This document shows, one piece after another, positions 26,126 to 34,730 of a stretch of 64,000 nucleotides of DNA. Source of the stretch: Asterella californica (Eukaryota > Streptophyta > Marchantiopsida > Marchantiales > Aytoniaceae); NCBI GenBank assembly GCA_036924285.1, contig JAYKYS010000011.1, positions 9,734,001-9,798,000 on the forward strand, given 5' to 3'. The first letter of the stretch is position 1. Each line of letters starts with the position of its first letter. Both the position numbers and the translations under genes were made by a program. A model generated the notes under the pieces. That model made no database searches. It was not told the DNA's origin and saw only the letters and a list, made by a program, of their open reading frames with translations.

Positions 26126-26710
26126 GTGAAACCGGACAGAGCCGGTGGGACTTTATAAACCATAGGAGTGAATCATCCCATGGCTACCGTGACAAGGCCA
26201 AAAGGCCCTGTTGGATTGGTACATCTCGTGATTCTTATTACTAATCCTACACTTAACCTCGTGACTATGTTCACTCTCTCGTCTATTCTTGTTACTATCT
26301 AATTCTGGAGATGTTGGTCTGGAGTCAATTGTTGTGCCTCTCGTGCGAGATCCCTCACTCGTCACCTTCTGCTCATGCCCACTAACGTCTTTTTTTTGAT
26401 TTGGCTCTTGTTCTTTCTGCCGTGTTGCTCCAAGATCTATCAACTCCACTTGTTGTTCACTTTGTTCTCTTTTGTTGATTATATTACTTATCTTGAATTG
26501 TCTTCATTAATTTGATTGTTTCTCGACCCAATCTCATGCTCTTGATTTCTCTCGTCGGTGTTTGTTTGTCGCGTCTCTTATGTTTTCATGTCGCTCCAAA
26601 TTCTTTCAACCCTCATCTACAGGCTATTCGCTCTGTCATTGTTCGATCCAGTGCCCTGTCATTCAATCTCTTATTGGGAGTTCATTGATCTCGAGCATCC
26701 AAAGAATGAA

Positions 26711-27078
26711 CTACGGAGACCGAAGCCTGACTTGCATAATTTCCAGCGATCGCGTTGCTTCCGCATTTTTTCTGCTTAGCCTTTTAGAACCCACCTCTCT
26801 TATGCTGATCGCGTGTAATTTATGATAAGCATTCTGTACAATTATCAGCATTAGGATGTTTTTACTGCGTTGGTTGAAGACGCAGTAGTTTCTCTCTTGC
26901 CAAATAATTTTTAGCACTTCAACCATTCTCGCTTGTTTTACAATTGATCCTCCTTTGCTGACTTGTGCTAGTGTTTCCAACAGGGAACTTGAATTCTCCG
27001 TCGTCTCAGTAAGCCCTCTAGCAATTAAGAACCATTGTGTCCATTTCGTCTTCGTCAACTTGCATTCCCAAAAGACGT
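26711..27078 (-). pseudogene. LINE ORF2 C-terminus (zf-RVT tail), part 2
   Basis: Minus frame 27058-26711 reads LTKTKWTQWFLIARGLT and later IIWQERNYCVFNQRSKN. This is the typical C-terminal part of plant LINE ORF2, where a W-x-ER-N-x-x-F signature follows the zf-RVT zinc-binding segment. The frame is cut at 27078 by the Ty3/gypsy element A1. If A1 plus one ACGT copy is ignored, the frame continues directly into 36035-36461, where the H and C of the zf-RVT segment (HVFWEC) span the junction. This shows the LINE was already present, and open at this point, when A1 inserted. Confidence 0.8.
27075..27078. repeat. Target-site duplication of A1, left copy (ACGT)
   Basis: ACGT directly precedes the 5' LTR and is repeated at 36031-36034 directly after the 3' LTR. 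The duplicated site lies in the LINE zf-RVT coding sequence. Confidence 0.85.
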
Positions 27079-28405
27079 TGTCGTGATGTGAATCATTTCA
27101 CATAGTGAATAATTCACCTCTCAGTCAGAAGTTAGTCTCTCTGAGTGAAGTTAAGACCTCAGAGAAGTCGACACTGGGATGTTATATATTTTGAGTCTTA
27201 GTAGGTTGATTACCGTGATGTAGATGGAGTTAAGCTCATGGGTTGTAATTACATGTCGCCCATGCATGCTTTCTAGCGAGGTTAGGTTATCTTTCGGGAT
27301 TACGTGTCGTTTTACATGTCTTTGCATGTAGTTTAGGGTCTATGCTGGCACTTTAGGGGCTTGACGTGGTAGCCTATGTGCAAAATCAAGTCACCACGTG
27401 GTTTGGGACACAAAAGGACAGGGGAGTGAAGCTATGAACTCCCATTGGTCCAATTTTGTCTTTATGTACTGCTAAACTTAGTAGTAGGGGTCTTAAGAGG
27501 AGTTCGAGCATTTGGTGAAAAATCTTCGAAATCTGAGAGCACAGGGAGATAGGGTTCGTTGTGCCAAGCACTGTCAGCGAAACTTTTGATCGATTTGGAG
27601 CAATAAAGAAGGAGTTATGGCTGATTGAAGTTCGATTTGTGCCAGAATTGCTGCACTTCTGTTGATTTTGGGGTTTTCGGTGTCAATCGCAGTAGATTTG
27701 AGAAAATCGCTTCAAACCTTCAAGGTCTCGTTCATTGGCAGCAGGGCTACGACTGTCCCCAAATTTTCATGTCAATTGAAATTGTGAGTAATTCAGGGCG
27801 ACCGCTGAAGCAGAGGGGGTCCGAAAAGCTCTCAATCTAGAGCATCAACTTCAGAGAGCGAGATCTGGAGTTCTGTGTACAATCAGGAGGCCCAACTTCA
27901 CAGGGGTGTTCAGCAAGCTGTGTACTGCAAATCCTGTAAGAATCTTTGAAAGTGATCGAGCCAATTCTCTGTTCTAGGTCGAAATAGCTGTCTGGGTATC
28001 AGAAATTGCCGTAATTTCTCTGCTCAGAACATTTCTGCCCATATCTCGACACTCTGATTTGATCTCAAGCTGAAACTTCGTGTGTATGGTCAGTAGGGCC
28101 TCATTTACATGTAGAAGGAGTTCTGAAGTCTGAACCATCGTATGTTTCTGATTCTAGACCGTTGAAGTTCGCTGTCTGACCTTATTACTGCTAGTCTGAT
28201 ATGATCTTCGCTTCCTGAACATACTGGAGGGTCCATTCGACCTGAGTGAGTGTCTATAGTGCCCTTTATGACCTGAACCCTACCTCTGTATAGTAAGCAA
28301 CCACAGCTTGAAGCCCAACGCTTCCCTGAGTAGACTAAACACAACCTTCAAGATCTATCACAGCCAGAAGGTTCCGTCCTTCCCAGGAAAACTCTCAACT
28401 CGACA
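27079..28405 (+). repeat. 5' LTR of A1 (1,327 bp)
   Basis: Starts TGTCGTGATG and ends CTCAACTCGACA, so it has the canonical TG...CA. A TATATATTTTGAG box at about 27182 (103 bp in) is a candidate TATA element. AATAAA at 27602-27607 is a candidate polyadenylation signal. GTGAATCATT/AATAATTCAC near the start forms an imperfect inverted repeat. It contains short frames that recur identically in the 3' LTR and are not genes. Confidence 0.95.
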
Positions 28406-28407
28406 TC

Positions 28408-28425
28408 TGGTGCTTCCACTGAGAG
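28408..28425 (+). promoter_or_regulatory. Primer-binding site of A1 (tRNA primer not assigned)
   Basis: TGGTGCTTCCACTGAGAG begins two bases after the LTR end, the usual position for a (-)strand primer site. The TGG matches any tRNA CCA end. The sequence is not the initiator-Met type (TGGTATCAGAGC) common in plants. I could not assign the tRNA from memory. Confidence 0.7.
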
Positions 28426-28474
28426 CTCTTGGGGTGATTGATTGAGAAGGTTGAGTTCACTACAAGGAGAAGAA

Positions 28475-28654
28475 ATGGATCGCAAGAGTGCTGCTGCTGC
28501 TACTTCTACGCCTGCTGCATCTACGTCTACTGCAGCTCCTTCTGTAGCACCAGCGGCTACAGCGACGTCTGCACCTGGTCTGGATACGGCTGAGATTCTA
28601 AAGACACTTGCGGCCCTGGTCCAACAACATCCGATCATTGGAGGGGTGAGTTGA
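28475..28654 (+). CDS. A1 short N-terminal gag-leader ORF
   Basis: ATG at 28475 opens 59 codons: a low-complexity Ala/Thr/Ser/Pro region, then a short helix-like stretch (ILKTLAALVQQHP), ending TGA at 28652. The main gag frame overlaps it in the -1 frame (open from 28594). The related old copy A2 has the same arrangement: a 60-codon leader (minus 38115-37933, containing runs of Gln) with gag continuing in its -1 frame. A GTGAGT donor-like site sits exactly at the end (28646-28651), so splicing, frameshifting or a separate small protein are all possible. I do not see a canonical slippery heptamer here. Confidence 0.55.
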   Translation: MDRKSAAAATSTPAASTSTAAPSVAPAATATSAPGLDTAEILKTLAALVQQHPIIGGVS

Positions 28655-31026
28655 AGTCTACCAAGGCTTTGCAAGCAATTGTGAATAGATGCGGTAGATT
28701 TGAAGGTAGAGATATTTCTAAATATCTGCGTGAATACAGAGGAGAGATGGAACTAGTTAGAGTTACTGATGCTGAGATGATAGGGAGTTTCGAGTTAGCT
28801 GTAATCCCTGAGTTGCGGGACCAGGTTAGGGATGTACAGAGAAGAAATCTAAGTGTCTGGATGAGTTTCGAACGATCTCTTCGAGAGGAGTTTCTCGAAG
28901 AAGATTCAGAGAGAGTCACTAGAAGAACGTTTCTGGACTGGGTTGAGCAGCAACCTGGTCGTATGATGAACCTGAATGAGATGCTGAGAGAGTTTGATCG
29001 GAGATACCGACAACTCTCAACTCTTGAGAGGATAACCTTAGATGCTAGGAAAACCGAGCTTTTTCTGCAAGCTACCGATGATGCTACGGCAGATCGGTTA
29101 TGCTTTATGTTGGCTGACCGATCAGCTGAAGGAGGAGTTACTACTGATTGGGGGAGAGTTGAGGATGCTGTTGCTGTATTGATGAGACAAAGGCGTGGAA
29201 GAGTGGCTGTGGGAGGACGTCCCCTTGCAGAAGTGATCGCTCAACCTCGCACTGCTCCTCAAGTACAGCAACCTCCGGCTCTTGCTCCGGCTCCTAGACC
29301 TGTTGTCCCGGCTGCAGTTCCTTTGATGCCAGTTGTGCCAGTTCCTGCACAAAGGGCACCGGTTCAGAGACCTGCAGAGAACCATGGACAGCAGAACCAG
29401 ATCGAAGATCTAATTCGGCAGATGAGAGAACTGAAGGTGGAGTTAGCTGGATTGCAGAGAGAGCAGCCGCCGGCGCCTGCTGCTGCACGTCCAGGAGGTG
29501 CTCCTATTCGTAGATGTATCTGGTGTGACAGTCAAGATCATTTCCGAGGGGATTGTCAAGAGCTCACGGCTGCTCTACGAGATGGTGTGGTTCGCTACCA
29601 GAACGGTAGGCTACACCTTTCTTCTACTGGAGAGCCGTTAAGCACGCAGTTTGGACGAGGAGGCATGAGGAGTCTACCTCAGATTACAGCTGCTGCAACT
29701 GTACATGCATTGATGGCACCACCGGTAAATCCTGATGTATATGCCGGTCATATTGAAGTTTCTTCTAGTCCTACGTTGCTAGACAGGACTACTGAGAAGA
29801 AACCTGTTCAAGTTCCTTCTGAAGTACTGAAGAGAGGAGCAGAAACTATCCGTACGGTCACAGGGTGGGGAGATCCTGTTGATGTTGCGTCTATCAAAGC
29901 ATTCTTGGACGTGGATAGACACGTTCACTGGCAGGATGCTTCTGTGGAGGAGAAGAGGCGACGAGAAGCCTCTGAACTTGATACTGGAGTTCCAGAGGAG
30001 ACCGGAGACAGACGGAGGATCACGAGGAGACGAGCGGCTCCTCCTGAAGACATCCCTTCTACTTCTGCAGCTCCTCCACCTGCACCAGGTCCGATGGAGG
30101 ACGTGCAGAGATCCCAGCAGGAGCCAACGACTGCTGGTAGACGGTTTACTGCCCAAGAGAAAGGGAAAGGACCGGCTTACAAGTTGGCAGCAGATATAGA
30201 GACTTCAACTGATCTCAAGAGCATCTTGGAGCAGAGAATACTTGACGCGCGAATCGAGTTTTCTCTGCGGGAGGTTCTTGGTATTGCGAAGAGGGAGTTT
30301 CACGAGCTGATCATCGACATCATCAAGCGGAAGAGACAGGTGATGTCTGAACAAGTAGAAAGCCAGATGATAGAGATGGTAGGAGCTTCTGTTAATGATG
30401 CAGAATTCGGGAAGGTGCATTTTCAGGAGGCTGATGATACAGAGTATCAGCAAGAAGCATTGGTTGCTGGTACCAACACTGCTGAGTTTGATGATGAAGA
30501 AGCTGGCGAAGAGAGTCCAGCTACTGATAGCGACTTCAGAAAGAGACACTGGGCTCGTGCTACGACGGCTACACGAGTTCGTCTCAGAAGTCTTGAACCT
30601 GTTGCTGCGTTAGTTGATCACGGTTCAGAGATCAACATCATGTCACGAGAAGTGTACGAGAGAGGACAGTGGCCTATCGAACTGAACCATGGTTGGGTGC
30701 TACGAGCTGCAAACAACCAGAAGGGTGAGTTATACGGCGCTTGTCCCAACGTGAGAGTGAAGCTGGGTGATGTGGAGGTAGATCAGCACTTCTTCGTGCA
30801 GTCTTCTGCTTCTTATCCTGTGATTCTTGGTCAGCCTTATATCACCGCAGTTAGAATGGAGACGAAGGTGATGGATGATGGATCTCACTATGCTAGGATC
30901 CGTAGTCCGGATGATAAGCGTTCTGTTCAGTTTCTGACCGTTCGTACGAACCACGAACGAAACAGACAGACTTTGAGAGATTCTCCTATCTGTAGGAGCA
31001 AGGGTTTTCTGAAACCACTCTTGTAG
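28651..31026 (+). CDS. A1 gag-protease polyprotein
   Basis: 791 codons in one frame, overlapping the leader ORF. The first part is the capsid-like gag (EMIGSFELAVIPELRDQV; LREFDRRYRQLSTLERI). A Pro/Ala-rich linker follows, then one zinc knuckle CIWCDSQDHFRGDC (CX2CX4HX4C) at about 29515-29556 for RNA binding, and a second Pro/Ala/Glu-rich region. The retroviral-type aspartic protease comes last, near residues 645-760. Its active-site triad is D-H-G (LVDHGSEINIM, Asp codon 30616-30618) where D-T/S-G is usual; the catalytic Asp is kept, and a VILGQP flap-end motif is present. The listed start is a TTG, not a proven initiation site. The frame ends TAG at 31024-31026 just after the frameshift signal. 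Confidence 0.9.
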   Translation: MKSTKALQAIVNRCGRFEGRDISKYLREYRGEMELVRVTDAEMIGSFELAVIPELRDQVRDVQRRNLSVWMSFERSLREEFLEEDSERVTRRTFLDWVEQQPGRMMNLNEMLREFDRRYRQLSTLERITLDARKTELFLQATDDATADRLCFMLADRSAEGGVTTDWGRVEDAVAVLMRQRRGRVAVGGRPLAEVIAQPRTAPQVQQPPALAPAPRPVVPAAVPLMPVVPVPAQRAPVQRPAENHGQQNQIEDLIRQMRELKVELAGLQREQPPAPAAARPGGAPIRRCIWCDSQDHFRGDCQELTAALRDGVVRYQNGRLHLSSTGEPLSTQFGRGGMRSLPQITAAATVHALMAPPVNPDVYAGHIEVSSSPTLLDRTTEKKPVQVPSEVLKRGAETIRTVTGWGDPVDVASIKAFLDVDRHVHWQDASVEEKRRREASELDTGVPEETGDRRRITRRRAAPPEDIPSTSAAPPPAPGPMEDVQRSQQEPTTAGRRFTAQEKGKGPAYKLAADIETSTDLKSILEQRILDARIEFSLREVLGIAKREFHELIIDIIKRKRQVMSEQVESQMIEMVGASVNDAEFGKVHFQEADDTEYQQEALVAGTNTAEFDDEEAGEESPATDSDFRKRHWARATTATRVRLRSLEPVAALVDHGSEINIMSREVYERGQWPIELNHGWVLRAANNQKGELYGACPNVRVKLGDVEVDQHFFVQSSASYPVILGQPYITAVRMETKVMDDGSHYARIRSPDDKRSVQFLTVRTNHERNRQTLRDSPICRSKGFLKPLL

Positions 31027-31070
31027 GACGGGATACCAAGAGTGACGGATCTGCTACTACTATGATCCCG
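31002..31070 (+). promoter_or_regulatory. -1 programmed ribosomal frameshift signal (slippery heptamer plus pseudoknot)
   Basis: In the gag-pro frame, G_GGT_TTT (31002-31008) is a canonical X_XXY_YYZ slippery heptamer. After a 7-nt spacer comes stem 1, CACTCTTG (31016-31023) with CAAGAGTG (31037-31044), 8 perfect pairs. Its loop contains CGGGAT (31029-31034), which pairs perfectly with ATCCCG (31065-31070), giving an H-type pseudoknot. The gag-pro TAG lies in the loop. Pol is in the -1 frame, open from 30996, so the shift at this site joins gag-pro to pol. Confidence 0.85.
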
Positions 31071-34000
31071 CTTGAGCAGCCTGTGGGATCACAGGAGATT
31101 GATGAAGAGGTTGCTCAAGATTCTGAGAACAGTTACACTGTACATAGTTGGAAATCTGGTTTGATGACTTTCAGTTCTGATGATTGGAGTGAGTTCACGC
31201 GAGTAGATGATCTGACTGAGAAGAGTAGAAGGCAGATGGAGAAATATGCAGAAAATCTGCGCTGTACAGGAGTTTTGAACGAAGGTGAGATGATTTCTGG
31301 TGTTTACGAGGAGTTTGTAAGTGTACAGTCTTTTGTTCGTTGGCTGGATGATGTAGATAGGTTAATGGAGCAGATGGGAGGAAGGGTGGTGATCCCTATC
31401 CACTCTCGTAAGGTCTATGAGGAGATTACCTCGTGCTTGCAATCTCGTCCTCATCCGAGACTGGAGAGTGGATGGAAGGATGCAATCTGCTGGTGTGGCT
31501 CTCGTGAAGAAGCAGAGGTTCACACCAAATACAAAACTGTAGCGAAGAAGGTGAAACCAGTGGCGACCCAGTTACCTGTTGATTCACAGCAGCAGATGGA
31601 GTTAGCGGCCACTGAGCCTGTACTGAGAGATCCTAAACAGATAGGACACGAGTTTACTCAAGAGACACTCGAGCAGCTCCAGATAGGAGGGGGTGGCTTC
31701 TTGACTGAAGTGGAGAAAAGAGCTTTCGAGCAGATGATAGTTAGCCATGGTAAGGCATTTTCTTTCTCGGCTGAGGAGATTGGTTGTGTGGATCCTAGTG
31801 TGATAGCTCTGATGGTTATCTTCACTGTTCCTCATGTACCTTGGGACTTGAAGCCGATTCCAGTCCCTCGTGCCTTGCTACCGAAGGTTATCGAGTTACT
31901 GAAGGAGAGGATGCGGATGGGTATTCTTGAACCATCTATGGCTCCGTACTCTAGCCGGTGGTTCACAGTACCTAAGAAGACAGGAGCTTTACGCTTCATC
32001 CAAGACTTACAGCCTGCCAACAACTTCACGATTCGAAACGTTGGGACGGGACCTGTGGTGGATGAAGTAGCCGAGGCATTTGCTGGAAGATCTATCTATT
32101 CTATTGGAGATCTGTTTTCAGGTTACGATCAGTTTCAGCTTGCTTTGGAGAGTAGAGACTTGACTACCATGCGTACACCTTTGGGATTAATGCGGATGTG
32201 TACTCTTCCTCAGGGTGCGACAAACTCAGTAGCTCATATGCAAAACGCGATGCATAAGGTGTTACGAGAGTTTGTACCTGAGGTTACTATCCCATTTCTT
32301 GATGATATCCCCATGAAAGGCTGTCCGGTGGAGGACAAGGACGAGACTATGACTGCTGATGGTTGCAGAAAGTTCGTTGTAGACCACATCCGAGATGTGG
32401 AGAAGATTCTGATGCGCTTGGAAGAGGTACACCTCACTCTGTCTGGTACCAAATCTCGTTTTGGAATGTCAGAGATCATAGTGGTGGGTCACTTATGCGG
32501 TACTTTTGGAAGACGGCCGAACCCAGAGAAGATAGATGCTATAGCAAGAATAGCAGACTGTACCAACATCACTGAGGTTCGACGATTCTTAGGAGCTTGT
32601 GTGTTCTTTCGTGTGAATATTCCTCATTATGCACACATTGCCGAACCTTTGTATGCACTTCTGAGAAAAGGGAAGAGGTTTACTTGGCGGCAAGAGCATC
32701 ACGAGACGATGGAGCAGCTGAAAGAGATTCTGAAGTCTCCACCTGTACTAAGGAGACTTAGCTATGAGAGCGGAAGACCTATCATATTGACTGTTGACAC
32801 GAGTCCAAAGGCGATTGGATGGGCAATCGGTCAAGAAGATGCAGAAGGCGTGCGGTTTGTTTCAAGGTTTGGGGCTCGGATCTTAACAGATAGGCAACGT
32901 AACTATCCTCAAGTGAAACGAGAGTTGTGGGGAGCTGTTACTTCTATGAAGGTAGACCGAGAATTCTTGATAGGTGCACGTGTGATACTAGAAACAGACT
33001 GTTTGCCTTTGCTAGGTATGATAGCAAACTGTAATACTCCAGACATAGCAATGCTACGATGGATTGCTTATATCCGGAGTATGAACCCTGAGCTGAAGCA
33101 TATAGCAGGAAAGGATAATCCTGTTGCAGACATGTTATCTAGGGCTCGTTATACAGATGAAGAAGAGATGTTTGCAGAAGTTGAAGATGAAGAGAAGAGA
33201 GACGTTTGGTGCCAAGTTGGTCAACAGACTTCAGACTTGGAACCACTGCCGTTCTACGAGGAGTTCTACACGGAGAAGTTCCGCGATATCGGATACTATC
33301 TGAGTTTATTATGCAGACGAGAGGGTTGGAGTGATGCAGAGTTTAAGGAGATAAGAAGAAAAGCGTATGGTTACCTTCTACGTGAAGGTTATATGTGGAA
33401 ACGTCCGAAGAGAAGAGATGGGATGTTGACTAGAGTAGTGGATGATCAACCGACGAAGCTGAATCTGCTGAAGGAGTTTCATGACACCTTGTGGGCTGGA
33501 CACCGTGGAGTTTGGGCTACATACACAAAGATGAAGGAGCGATACTGGTGGAAGGGTTTGTATCAAGACGTAGTGGATTTTGTTGGGTCGTGTCTGCACT
33601 GCCAGTTCTACTCTAAAGTCCGTTACAGAGATGGACTTGTACCTACCTACCCACCTAGTATTCATTTTTCGTGGGTCCTTGATCTTGTGATGATGCCGCC
33701 GGGACTGTGGGGGATGCGCTACTTGGTGTTAGCTCGGGAAGATCTCTCCAACTACGTGGAGGGACGAGCACTGCGCACGAAGACTACAGAGAACATATGT
33801 AGATTCGTGCTTGAAGATATTATCTGTCGTTATGGATCTGTTGGAAGACTACGAGCAGATAGGGGCGAGCTGAGAGGTGCAGAAGCGAAGGAGTTCTTTG
33901 CTCGCTATGGAGTAAAGCTTCGGCTTACTACTGCCATGAATCCAGAAGGCATTGGTAAGAGTGAACGAGGACACCCTTCTATCGTTCACGCTTTAGTAAA

Positions 34001-34319
34001 AGCATGTGATGGTAGGCCTAGAGAGTGGCCGAGGCTGCTTTCATTTTCTTTATGGGCTGATAGAACTACACACTGTACCACGACTGGCTACATGCCAGTT
34101 GAGCTTATGTTGGGGCAGAAGCCGATCATGCCTGCTGAGGAGGACTTTCCTACGTGGGCTACTCTACCGTGGGAAGATGATATAGATCATACTTCACTCC
34201 TTGCTTTACGAACTAGGCAGTTGGAGCGAAGGGAGGAGGATCTTGCTGAGGCGCAAGAGAAGCTGAAGGTGGCTCGAGTTAGAAACAAGGAGCGTTTCGA
34301 CAAGACTCACCGACTATGA
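31008..34319 (+). CDS. A1 pol: reverse transcriptase, RNase H, integrase
   Basis: The pol frame is -1 to gag-pro (first ATG 31062, 1,085 codons) and is reached by the frameshift signal. Order: N-terminal linker; RT from about 31840 with YSSRWFTVPKK, the first catalytic Asp in SIGDLFSGYDQ, and FLDD (32295-32306) as the YxDD-type box; RNase H from about 32780 (VDTSPKAIGWAIG, ETD, and NPVADMLSR near the end); then integrase from about 33470 with an HHCC-like finger (HDTLWAGHRG...CLHC) and catalytic core Asp (LDLVMMP), Asp (RADRGE) and Glu (GKSERGH), the last two 35 positions apart. It stops at a TGA (34317-34319) where the frame continues with homologous sequence, so this is probably a recent nonsense change. 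Confidence 0.93.
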   Translation, partial: SETTLVGRDTKSDGSATTMIPLEQPVGSQEIDEEVAQDSENSYTVHSWKSGLMTFSSDDWSEFTRVDDLTEKSRRQMEKYAENLRCTGVLNEGEMISGVYEEFVSVQSFVRWLDDVDRLMEQMGGRVVIPIHSRKVYEEITSCLQSRPHPRLESGWKDAICWCGSREEAEVHTKYKTVAKKVKPVATQLPVDSQQQMELAATEPVLRDPKQIGHEFTQETLEQLQIGGGGFLTEVEKRAFEQMIVSHGKAFSFSAEEIGCVDPSVIALMVIFTVPHVPWDLKPIPVPRALLPKVIELLKERMRMGILEPSMAPYSSRWFTVPKKTGALRFIQDLQPANNFTIRNVGTGPVVDEVAEAFAGRSIYSIGDLFSGYDQFQLALESRDLTTMRTPLGLMRMCTLPQGATNSVAHMQNAMHKVLREFVPEVTIPFLDDIPMKGCPVEDKDETMTADGCRKFVVDHIRDVEKILMRLEEVHLTLSGTKSRFGMSEIIVVGHLCGTFGRRPNPEKIDAIARIADCTNITEVRRFLGACVFFRVNIPHYAHIAEPLYALLRKGKRFTWRQEHHETMEQLKEILKSPPVLRRLSYESGRPIILTVDTSPKAIGWAIGQEDAEGVRFVSRFGARILTDRQRNYPQVKRELWGAVTSMKVDREFLIGARVILETDCLPLLGMIANCNTPDIAMLRWIAYIRSMNPELKHIAGKDNPVADMLSRARYTDEEEMFAEVEDEEKRDVWCQVGQQTSDLEPLPFYEEFYTEKFRDIGYYLSLLCRREGWSDAEFKEIRRKAYGYLLREGYMWKRPKRRDGMLTRVVDDQPTKLNLLKEFHDTLWAGHRGVWATYTKMKERYWWKGLYQDVVDFVGSCLHCQFYSKVRYRDGLVPTYPPSIHFSWVLDLVMMPPGLWGMRYLVLAREDLSNYVEGRALRTKTTENICRFVLEDIICRYGSVGRLRADRGELRGAEAKEFFARYGVKLRLTTAMNPEGIGKSERGHPSIVHALVKACDGRPREWPRLLSFSLWADRTTHCTTTGYMPVELMLGQKPIMPAEEDFPTWATLPWEDDIDHTSLLALRTRQLERREEDLAEAQEKLKVARVRNKERFDKTHRL

Positions 34320-34730
34320 CCAAAGCCAATACGTGTTGGTGATTGGGTTCTGGTGTATGATAGCACGCTGGAGAACCAACATTCTACACTTCGTAAGTTC
34401 TCGCGAAGATGGTTCGGACCTTATGTTGTGTTAGATGTTTATGAGAATGCCACTTATAGTTTACGAGAGCTAGATGGTACTCCTTTGAAACTATCTGTGG
34501 CCGGCAAGCGAGTGAAGTTGTTCAAACAACGTGGAGGATCAGTAGATTTGTTCAACTTTCTGGAGTCTGAGAAGATGACAAGAGATGAAGACGCCCCGGC
34601 TACTGAAGAGGCTGAGGCGGAGGAGAACAATGCTGATGAAGACAAACTGAAGACTGAAGAGGTTGGCACATGCCGGAGGATGTGCAGGTTTGGAGGGGGT
34701 GGATGTCGTGATGTGAATCATTTCACATAG
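34320..34730 (+). pseudogene. A1 integrase C-terminal domain, cut off by a TGA
   Basis: Same frame as pol, directly after the TGA at 34317. PKPIRVGDWVLVYD, RRWFGPYVV (the GPY/F module) and AGKRVKLFKQR are the usual C-terminal parts of a Ty3/gypsy integrase. An acidic tail (EEAEAEENNADED) follows, and the frame ends in the 3' LTR at 34728-34730. A single base change (TGA for CGA) would account for the break. UGA readthrough cannot be excluded. Confidence 0.8.
34692..34703 (+). promoter_or_regulatory. Polypurine tract of A1
   Basis: GGAGGGGGTGGA immediately precedes the 3' LTR, the expected plus-strand priming site. One T interrupts it. Confidence 0.8.

Noticed and set aside
27386..27840. 61- and 71-codon frames in the A1 5' LTR
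   Set aside because: They recur identically in the 3' LTR (35011-35465), have no motif, and are LTR sequence.
28441..28674. Minus-strand 108-codon Ala-rich frame opposite the A1 gag leader
   Set aside because: It is the shadow of the low-complexity GCT/GCA-rich leader on the plus strand.
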